Positions 9,900 to 16,147 of a DNA stretch of 64,000 nt are shown here, piece after piece. Under the pieces are notes generated by a model. It was given only the letters and a program-made list of their open reading frames with translations, ran no database searches and had not been told where the DNA came from. The translations under genes were made by a program, and so were the position numbers. The stretch's first letter is position 1, and each line of letters begins with the position of its first letter. Source of the stretch: Anoxybacillus tengchongensis (GTDB lineage: Bacteria; Bacillota; Bacilli; Bacillales; Anoxybacillaceae). Where the stretch lies: positions 5,544-69,543 of the forward strand of contig NZ_JACHES010000012.1 of assembly GCF_014201585.1 (NCBI RefSeq), written 5' to 3'.

Positions 9900-10454
9900 A
9901 TGAAAATTCCACAATTGACGATGCAAGCGACATTTCCGCAGCTTTCGATGACGATTGAGCGCGGATTTATGCATATGCGTCAGTCGCAAGCAGACATGTC
10001 GATCGAGCAGCCGCAACCGCAAGTGGAGATGAAAACGACGCCTCCTCGCCTGACGATTGATCAAACGGAGGCTCGTGCCGATGTCGATTTGAAACATATT
10101 TTTCGCCGCATTGAAGAAGCAGCGCAAGAAGGGTATGCGAGCTGGCTATCATATTTAGAAACGACAGCGATACAAGGCGATGAATTAATGCGCATTGAAC
10201 AAGGTGGTGATGTACTTGCGCTTCAAGCGCAAGCAAATAGCGAGCGTCCACCTTTTGACTATAACGTTGGGCTTATTCCACGCCCATTTAGTGTGAAAAT
10301 TGGCTTTGAACCGGGGCGGCTCGATATGAATTGGCAAACGTTTAGTGCTCGCATTCATATCGAGCCACGCCCTGTGCAAATCGATTATAAACCAAACGTT
10401 GTGCATATTGACTTGGCGCGTCACAACAACTTGCGCATTGACGTGACCGTATAA
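9900..10454 (+). CDS. yviE: YviE (DUF6470) flagellar operon protein
   Basis: A 184-residue protein between flgL and fliW, the place of yviE in Bacillus subtilis. It has short repeated beta-strand units of the type IPQLTMQATFPQLSM and PQVEMKTTPPRLTIDQ, and similar paired strands near the C-terminus (PRPVQIDYKPNVVHIDL). The family has no established function. Conserved position suggests a role in late flagellar assembly or regulation. Confidence 0.85.
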   Translation: MKIPQLTMQATFPQLSMTIERGFMHMRQSQADMSIEQPQPQVEMKTTPPRLTIDQTEARADVDLKHIFRRIEEAAQEGYASWLSYLETTAIQGDELMRIEQGGDVLALQAQANSERPPFDYNVGLIPRPFSVKIGFEPGRLDMNWQTFSARIHIEPRPVQIDYKPNVVHIDLARHNNLRIDVTV

Positions 10455-10467
10455 ATGAGGGATGAAA

Positions 10468-10905
10468 ATGAACATTGAAACGAAATATCACGGAACGGTT
10501 CAACTTTCCGACATGGCGATCGTTTCGTTTGAAAACGGGTTACCGGGCTTTGAACATGAAAAACAATTTGCATTGTTGCCGATTCACGATTCGCCATTTA
10601 CGATTTTACAATCGGTGCAAAATAAAGATGTGGCATTTGTCATGATTGAGCCGTTTTCTTACTTTCCAACGTACGAAATCGAATTGGACGATACGACGTG
10701 TGACCAATTGAAAATAAAAAAAGAAAACGATGTGGCGCTATACGTCATTTTAACGGTCGCAGAACCGTTTACAAATACGACAGCGAACTTACAAGCGCCT
10801 GTCGTCATTAACGCTCACGAACGAATCGGGAAGCAAGTCATTTTAACAAATACGACGTATAAAACGAAACACCGACTTTTTCCAGAAACGGTTGAGGCGA
10901 AATAA
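10468..10905 (+). CDS. fliW: Flagellar assembly factor FliW
   Basis: A 145-residue FliW. In Bacillus, FliW binds either flagellin or CsrA: when flagellin is exported, FliW captures CsrA and relieves repression of hag translation. Typical sequence includes IETKYHGTVQLSD, FENGLPGFEHEKQFALLP and NLQAPVVINAHERIGKQV. GAGGG lies 6 nt before ATG 10468; an in-frame ATG at 10462 touches this site and is less likely. csrA follows after 12 nt. Confidence 0.96.
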   Translation: MNIETKYHGTVQLSDMAIVSFENGLPGFEHEKQFALLPIHDSPFTILQSVQNKDVAFVMIEPFSYFPTYEIELDDTTCDQLKIKKENDVALYVILTVAEPFTNTTANLQAPVVINAHERIGKQVILTNTTYKTKHRLFPETVEAK

Positions 10906-10917
10906 GGAGGCGAGAAT

Positions 10918-11160
10918 ATGCTTGTATTAACGCGCAAATTAAAAGAAGCGATTCAAATCGGCGATGACATCGAGGTCGTCGTTCTCGCCATCGATGGCGA
11001 TCAAGTAAAACTTGGCATTCGCGCACCGAAGCACGTGGATGTGCATCGAAAAGAAATATATCTCGCCATTCAACAAGAAAACAACGCAGCATCACTCGCC
11101 TCTGCCAATTCGCTTCAACAACTATCTGATCAATTAAAGAAAGGAGGGAAGAAACAATGA
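10918..11160 (+). CDS. csrA: Carbon storage regulator CsrA
   Basis: An 80-residue CsrA with the canonical start [20 protein letters not shown] and the [16 protein letters not shown] core. It is an RNA-binding repressor that blocks ribosome access on its target leader, in Bacillus mainly hag. A matching CsrA hairpin lies in the leader of the second flagellin at 11443. The stop overlaps the ATG of the next small gene. Confidence 0.97.
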   Translation: MLVLTRKLKEAIQIGDDIEVVVLAIDGDQVKLGIRAPKHVDVHRKEIYLAIQQENNAASLASANSLQQLSDQLKKGGKKQ

Positions 11161-11342
11161 GCGTTAGCATCGGCGGTGTTCACGTCCCTGGCGTTATCGC
11201 ACGCATCGTTCAAGACAATAAAGCGATCGCGGAACAAGCATTAAATGAAATTGTTAACAAACATAAAGACGATCCAGCTCGCATCGTCAAAGAAATTCAA
11301 CAACCATCGCCGTTTTCACAATTTCTTGACATTAAGGTATAA
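11157..11342 (+). CDS. Small unknown protein after csrA
   Basis: A 61-residue open frame that overlaps the csrA stop (ATGA) and has a strong ribosome site (AGGAGGG, 9 nt upstream), so it is very likely translated. I do not recognise the family. It starts [16 protein letters not shown] and is otherwise helical and charged, with no membrane segment, cysteines or signal peptide. It ends 20 nt before the -35 element of the second flagellin. Position suggests a flagellar role, unproven. Confidence 0.65.
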   Translation: MSVSIGGVHVPGVIARIVQDNKAIAEQALNEIVNKHKDDPARIVKEIQQPSPFSQFLDIKV

Positions 11343-11361
11343 AATTTTTTTCTCAACCTAT

Positions 11362-11387
11362 TAAACTTTGAAAAAAAGAGCCGATAA
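11362..11387 (+). promoter_or_regulatory. Sigma-D promoter of intron-containing flagellin
   Basis: TAAA at 11362-11365, 14 nt, then GCCGATAA at 11380-11387. It matches the sigma-D consensus and lies about 95 nt upstream of the flagellin ATG, leaving a leader long enough for CsrA control. Confidence 0.9.
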
Positions 11388-11442
11388 TAAATGTGAGAGC
11401 AAGAAAGAAGGGCGGCCGACTTCCATCTTGCCAACTAAAATA

Positions 11443-11474
11443 CCACAAGGACGTGGACAAACATTCAAGGAGGA
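11443..11474 (+). promoter_or_regulatory. CsrA-binding leader (hairpin site plus Shine-Dalgarno site)
   Basis: CCAC-AAGGAC-GTGG (11443-11456) is a short hairpin that presents AAGGA in its loop, the classic CsrA target. A second CAAGGAGGA (11466-11474) is the ribosome site itself. This two-site layout is that of the Bacillus subtilis hag leader, where one CsrA dimer bridges both sites and shuts off translation until FliW removes it. Confidence 0.75.
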
Positions 11475-11481
11475 ATGAACA

Positions 11482-13043
11482 ATGAGAATTAATCACAACA
11501 TTGCGGCGTTAAATACGCATCGCCAGTTAACAATGGGAACAAGCGCAGCAGCAAAAAATATGGAGAAGTTGTCGTCTGGTCTTCGCATTAACAAAGCTGG
11601 CGATGATGCAGCAGGTCTTGCGATTTCGGAAAAAATGCGCGGACAAATTCGCGGCTTAGAAATGGCAGCGAAAAACTCACAAGATGCGATCTCGTTAATC
11701 CAAACAGCAGAAGGTGCATTGAACGAAACACATGCCATCCTTCAACGCATGCGTGAGTTAGCGGTACAAGGTGCGAACGACACAAACACAACAATTGACC
11801 GCGACCAAATTCAAAAAGAATTGAACCAATTAATTTCAGAAATTGACCGTATTTCGAGCACGACACAATTTAACACAAAGAACTTGCTTGACGGTTCTTT
11901 AAATGCGACGTTCCAAGTTGGAGCGAATAGCGGTCAGATTATTAATTTAACGATTGCAACAATGAACTCTACAGCTTTAACAGTTGATGGAGGAAGTATT
12001 TCTGTCGGTTCAAACGCATTGGCTAGTGCATCGATTGCTAATATTGATAATGCAATCAACGCTGTGTCACAAGAGCGTTCAAAACTTGGTGCATTGCAAA
12101 ACCGCTTAGAGTACACAATTAACAACTTATCTACTTCTGCAGAAAACTTAACAGCTGCAGAATCTCGTATTCGCGACGTAGATTATGCTTTAGCCGCTTA
12201 AGCGGCGACAAGCACAGTCGTCCTAGCTGGAAACGGTTAGGAGTATAACCGGGTGAATTGCTGGAATCCCCTGAGAGCCTTTAGTGCCACAACGAAGCTG
12301 GAAACGGCAAGCGTGATGGCGTGAAAAAGCTAAAGGATTGGGCAACCAGCAGCCAAGCTCCTGTGAGGAAACTCTGGAGAAGGTTCAACGACTAGGACAT
12401 ACCACCTAAGGCGAGAGCTATGGTGATGAAGTCCGTAGGGTGAATAGGATGCTCCATCGTCCTAGATCATTCGAAGTGCCCGGCCCCTACCTAGCGAAAA
12501 GCTAGCGGGTGAAGAGATAGTCTAGTCATTTGTGAAAGCAAATGTTCGCACGATGGCGAAAGAAATGATGGAGTTTACGAAAAACAACATTCTTACACAA
12601 GCAGCACAAGCGATGTTGGCTCAATCCAATCAAATGCCACAAGGTGTATTGCAGTTACTTCGTTAATTTGATTGGAAGGGCGTCTTAGCTGGAAACGGCT
12701 AAGAGGATGACTGGGTGAATTGCTGGGAAGCCCTAAAGCTTTCCTTGCCACAACGAAGCTGGAAACAGCAAGCGTGACGGCCTGAAAAAAGGAAAGATGC
12801 TACAATGGGCAATCAGCAGCCAAGCTCCTGTGAGGAAACTCTGGAGAAGGTTCAACGACTAGGACATACCACCTAAGGCGAGAGCTATGGTGATGAAGTC
12901 CGTAGGGGAAATCCCCGAAGTGCCCAGCCCTTCGCTAGCTAATGGCTAGAAAGGTGAAGATATAGTCTACACAACGATCGAAAGACGTTGCGGCATGGCA
13001 AGCCAACCAACAACCACAAGGAGTATTGCAATTACTCCGTTAA
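11482..13043 (+). CDS. hag: Flagellin split by two group I introns (exons 11482-12183, 12553-12621, 12999-13043)
   Basis: Joined exons of 234, 23 and 14 codons give a 271-residue flagellin, the usual Bacillus length. Exon 1 runs from [16 protein letters not shown] to SRIRDVD. Exon 2 encodes [16 protein letters not shown]...QAMLA and exon 3 encodes [14 protein letters not shown] plus stop. Without splicing, translation ends after DVD-YALAA at 12201. Both junctions restore the invariant D0 helix, and the uninterrupted 801-residue flagellin in this window carries the same residues in order. Splice sites are set by a U.G pair in each P1 stem and a terminal G in each intron. A sigma-D promoter and CsrA leader lie upstream. 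Splicing itself is inferred, not observed. Confidence 0.88.
12184..12552 (+). ncRNA. Group I intron 1 in flagellin (369 nt, encodes YALAA tail)
   Basis: The core has the R element GTTCAACGACTAG (12383-12395) and S element AAGAGATAGTCTAG (12512-12525), which form P7. P1 pairs exon G12181-A12182-U12183 with 12217-12219 and contains U12183.G12217 at the cleavage site. The stem continues through U12184-A12216 and 12186-12190 with 12210-12214, then a GCCGC/GCGGC hairpin. The last base is G12552. The first 18 nt read on from exon 1 as Y-A-L-A-A-stop, so ribosomes stop before the ribozyme core. Group I introns in flagellin genes of thermophilic Bacillaceae are known (from memory, Geobacillus stearothermophilus). 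No ORF lies inside the intron. The IA-type subgroup is tentative. Confidence 0.88.
12622..12998 (+). ncRNA. Group I intron 2 in flagellin (377 nt, encodes alternative C-terminus)
   Basis: R element GTTCAACGACTAG is at 12850-12862 and S element AAGATATAGTCTA at 12957-12969. P1 pairs exon G12619-C12620-U12621 with 12679-12681 (U12621.G12679 at the cleavage site), then C12622-G12678, a small internal loop, U12625-A12676, and a 10-bp stem between 12626-12635 and 12666-12675. The last base is G12998. A stretch of about 94 nt of the core is identical to intron 1 (12347-12440), so the two introns are recent relatives. The first 45 nt continue the frame as [14 protein letters not shown] and stop, a near-copy of exon 3. 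Unspliced message therefore still gives a complete flagellin end. Confidence 0.85.
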
Positions 13044-13050
13044 TGAAGCA

Positions 13051-13090
13051 ACAAGAGACCTTAGGCTTTCTAAGGTCTCTTGTTTATTTC
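13051..13090 (+). terminator. Bidirectional terminator between split flagellin and endonuclease gene
   Basis: A 14-bp stem (13051-13064 with 13070-13083, loop GCTTT) followed by TTATTTC. The endonuclease stop codon lies in its right arm, so the convergent genes share it. Confidence 0.85.
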
Positions 13091-13921
13091 TCTCCATTTG
13101 TACGTAACAGACCAGTAGCTCCGTTGCAATGCGTTTGCAATTTCTTGAACAGTTGCTCCATCCTTTTTCATCTTTTTTATAAGCTGTATTTCTTCTTCGG
13201 TGTAATTTTTCCAACGATCAGAGTTGCTTACTAAAACCTTAAAATCAGGGTACTTACTTTTCCATTTTGCATTTTCTATTTGCAAACGCTCGTTCCAATT
13301 TGTTTTATAATACATGGATGGGCAATCGATCGTAATAGGAGAAATAAGATCTAAAAATAAGAATGTTTCTTTTACAGATGTCGTTTTCAAAATTACCCCC
13401 TGTCCATCTTTTCGTCTGCTTAATTGAAATTTTATATCAAAGGTGTGAAAGATGTGTTGTTGTAATTGCTGAAGTTCGGTTGCTGTGTAGCATTGTAAGT
13501 AGAGATAGATGTGCGGTGTTAAGTAAATCTGTTTTTTTCGAATATTTATTCTTGAAGAGATGCAAAGAGCCCCATCATCCATGTACAAGAAAGCAAGAAA
13601 GTGCGGAAGCGTGCAATATGATAACAAACGTACTGGAACACGTTTTACTCCGTCTTCATCGTAAAAGTGAGCATATAGTGCCGTAAACAGTTGTAAAGAA
13701 GCAGAACGAATACATTGACTCCTTGGTGTTATGTACAACAGTTTATCAAAAAATGATATTTTCCACTGTCGATATTCTTTCTGAGCTATTCCAAAATGTT
13801 CACGGTAGCTATGATTTTTTCTCCGACTGTTTGAATAGATCTTTGTGATTTCCCCATCACCTATGATACTAGCAATTAAAATATTCTGTTGAATAGGAGT
13901 TAATCGCCAGAAATCTTCCAT
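13070..13921 (-). CDS. LAGLIDADG-family homing endonuclease
   Basis: A 283-residue protein with two LAGLIDADG-like helices: ILIASIIGDGEI near residue 14 and FLAFLYMDDGAL near residue 110, each with its acidic catalytic residue. The layout of one chain with two motifs is that of a monomeric enzyme, similar to the LAGLIDADG_2 group found in bacterial group I introns. The C-terminal ~45 residues (YTEEEIQLIKKMKKDGATVQ...) look like a helix-turn-helix DNA-binding module. ATG 13921 is chosen because AGGAGG lies 9 nt upstream; the open frame reaches 14011 without a ribosome site. It is convergent with the split flagellin and outside both introns. It probably drives or drove homing of one of them; the target is not shown. 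Confidence 0.82.
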   Translation of the reverse strand: MEDFWRLTPIQQNILIASIIGDGEITKIYSNSRRKNHSYREHFGIAQKEYRQWKISFFDKLLYITPRSQCIRSASLQLFTALYAHFYDEDGVKRVPVRLLSYCTLPHFLAFLYMDDGALCISSRINIRKKQIYLTPHIYLYLQCYTATELQQLQQHIFHTFDIKFQLSRRKDGQGVILKTTSVKETFLFLDLISPITIDCPSMYYKTNWNERLQIENAKWKSKYPDFKVLVSNSDRWKNYTEEEIQLIKKMKKDGATVQEIANALQRSYWSVTYKWREINKRP

Positions 13922-14086
13922 ATGGTTTTTCCTCCTAACAAGAACGTGTATTCTTTGTTTTACCCATTGTAACACGTTTTTGAATAGATGTGTGTATTTT
14001 TCATTAGACATTCGTCAAAATCTTTTGTTTTAGAAGGTTTCATAAAGCATAAAATGAATAATTACTATATTTGTTTTCTCTCCTCT

Positions 14087-14113
14087 TAACATCTTCAGCT
14101 TTTTATCCGATAT
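14087..14113 (+). promoter_or_regulatory. Sigma-D-like promoter for glycosyltransferase island
   Basis: TAAC at 14087-14090, 15 nt, then TCCGATAT at 14106-14113. This is close to sigma-D (TAAA, GCCGATAT). It would tie the island to flagellin expression. The remainder of 13922-14157 shows only AT-rich sequence and the endonuclease ribosome site. Confidence 0.6.
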
Positions 14114-14157
14114 AAATAGCAGATGAATACATGAATGAAGAAAGAAGGAAGAGAAAG

Positions 14158-16080
14158 ATGAAGCCGTTTTTATCGTTATGTATGATCGTAAAGAATGAAG
14201 AAAAAGTGTTACAACGTTGTTTAGACTCTGTATATGGCGTTGTGGATGAAATCGTTATCGTTGATACAGGTTCAACCGATTTAACGAAAGAAATTGCGTT
14301 GAAATATACGAATAAAGTATATGATTTTGAATGGACGAATAGTTTTGCGGATGCGCGCAACTTTGCTCAGCAACAAGCGACTGGAGAATGGATTCTTGTA
14401 CTCGATGCAGATGAATACGTCGATCAGGCAAATTTAAAAGAAATGATTGATATATTAAAGCAAACGGATGAGAGTGTGGAAGCGTATGACGTTGTCATTT
14501 ACAATTTTATGGGTGTGTACGGCGAGCGTGTTCTTCAACATCGCCATACGCGTATTTATCGCAACTCCCCACATTTACGATACGATCGAGCCATTCATGA
14601 ACAGTTGCGGAGAGTAGACGGCGAATACGTTCAAGCTTCGCAAGGAATTTTAACCGTCTACCATACAGGTTATATGCATCAGGCAGTGACAGAAAAGAAA
14701 AAACATGACCGCAATGCCCCGCTTCTTGAACACGAAATGAAAGCAGGAGAAAGCGTTGCTTTTGACTATTTTAATTTAGGAAACGAGTATCTTTCTAAAG
14801 GTGAAATAGAAAAGGCACTACAATCATTTATTCAAGCATACCAAGAGAAAAAAGATATTCGCTTGAGCTGGGTATCATATTGTCTTGTGCAAATTATTTT
14901 ATGTTTGAAGTATTTACAAAGGTTTGAAGATGCTTTACAAGTCATCACGGATGCAGAAAATTTATATAGTGAAACAGCTGATTTTCCGTTTTTACGGGGG
15001 GAAATTTATTATTTGCAACATCGTTACGATGATGCGATAGAACAGCTTGAATATTTGCTTGAACATAAAAACAAATATCCTCATACGATTAAAACGTTTG
15101 AATATGTCGAATATGATCCGCATATGTTGCTCGGACATATGTACAAGCATAAAGGAAATTTACAAAAAGCAATGTATCACTATTCTAGCGCATTGTCTTT
15201 CAATCGCAATAGTTACGAGGCACTGTATCATGTGTTGCAGTTGCTAGCACGCGTTCATCGCGAGGAAGAAATTATTCAGTTTGTTGAAAATAAACAATTA
15301 GCGAACAATGAGCTATCTATTTTACTTATTTTGCGCATTGCTTCGGTTTTACATTTAGAAAAAGTAGTGCAATGGTACGCTCCGAAGTTAAACGATGAAA
15401 CTATTCAACATGGTTTTGAAATAAAAATAAATATGTTGCAAAAGCGTTATGAAGAAGCGTTACAACAAATATTAAAAAGCTCCCTATCTCATTTACAAAC
15501 GTATATTCGAACGGGTGGTCTAGATTTGTACGACTTATTGGTCGTGGCGTTTAAAACAAATGAACTCGATGTTGTTCGCTTATTGCTTCATCTCGTCTCG
15601 GAGCAAAAAGAAAAAGAGTTTTTGTTGTTTATGATGAACGAGTTAGAGAAAACTTCATCGCATGAATTTTACTTGCTTTTGCTTGAGCGAACGATTCAAC
15701 TGAAAGAGTACGAGCTATTTGAACAATTTGGGGGCTTAAAGGATGCATTTGATCGACATATTTATATGAGAATAGCACATTTGCTCTATGAATATGGATT
15801 TATCGACTTGGCTATCGAAGTATATCGATCTATAAATGATTTGTATATATGGGATGCTCAAGCATTTGTCAATATGATCGAGGGACTTACTGTAAGAAAC
15901 GAAATTTCTGATGCTATTCAGTACGGTATGCTTGCATTTAGTTTAGGGCACAAAGATTTCCGGCTTTATAAATATGTCATTGAGTTAATGAAATTGAATG
16001 ACATGAGGGAAGAGATGAAAAGCATTTTAAGAAAGGCACAAAATATATATCCTGATAGCAAATGGTTAATGAATCAGTAA
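14158..16080 (+). CDS. Family 2 glycosyltransferase with TPR-like C-terminus
   Basis: A 640-residue protein. Residues 1-~230 form a GT2 (GT-A fold) domain: LSLCMIVKNEEKVLQRCLDS, IVDTGSTDLTKEIA, WILVLDADEY (DxD metal/nucleotide site). The rest is helical with TPR-like repeats (for example FDYFNLGNEYLSKGEIEKAL), common in enzymes that glycosylate proteins. ATG 14158 follows AAGGAAG at 9-10 nt; the in-frame ATG 14131 has no ribosome site. It is the first gene of an island between hag and flaG under a sigma-D-like promoter, so flagellin is the likely acceptor (inference). The GT at 18994 shares the same N-terminal design. Confidence 0.85.
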   Translation: MKPFLSLCMIVKNEEKVLQRCLDSVYGVVDEIVIVDTGSTDLTKEIALKYTNKVYDFEWTNSFADARNFAQQQATGEWILVLDADEYVDQANLKEMIDILKQTDESVEAYDVVIYNFMGVYGERVLQHRHTRIYRNSPHLRYDRAIHEQLRRVDGEYVQASQGILTVYHTGYMHQAVTEKKKHDRNAPLLEHEMKAGESVAFDYFNLGNEYLSKGEIEKALQSFIQAYQEKKDIRLSWVSYCLVQIILCLKYLQRFEDALQVITDAENLYSETADFPFLRGEIYYLQHRYDDAIEQLEYLLEHKNKYPHTIKTFEYVEYDPHMLLGHMYKHKGNLQKAMYHYSSALSFNRNSYEALYHVLQLLARVHREEEIIQFVENKQLANNELSILLILRIASVLHLEKVVQWYAPKLNDETIQHGFEIKINMLQKRYEEALQQILKSSLSHLQTYIRTGGLDLYDLLVVAFKTNELDVVRLLLHLVSEQKEKEFLLFMMNELEKTSSHEFYLLLLERTIQLKEYELFEQFGGLKDAFDRHIYMRIAHLLYEYGFIDLAIEVYRSINDLYIWDAQAFVNMIEGLTVRNEISDAIQYGMLAFSLGHKDFRLYKYVIELMKLNDMREEMKSILRKAQNIYPDSKWLMNQ

Positions 16081-16147
16081 AATTATTAAAACAGATTGCA
16101 ATATTCTTAAAAATTAAATAACTTAAAACATGGAAAGGAAACGAGTT

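Noticed and set aside
11482-12201. The 239-residue flagellin as a truncated pseudogene
   Set aside because: The missing C-terminal codons are intact downstream in two pieces, and each gap has group I core elements, a U.G pair at the 5' splice site and a terminal G. A split gene explains the data better than decay.
12184-12998. Group II introns or inteins in the flagellin
   Set aside because: There is no reverse transcriptase, no GUGYG start or domain V, and no protein-splicing block. The R and S motifs are those of group I introns.
12995-13234. 79-residue open frame starting at 12995
   Set aside because: It runs in a different frame through exon 3, the terminator and the antisense endonuclease gene, with no ribosome site.
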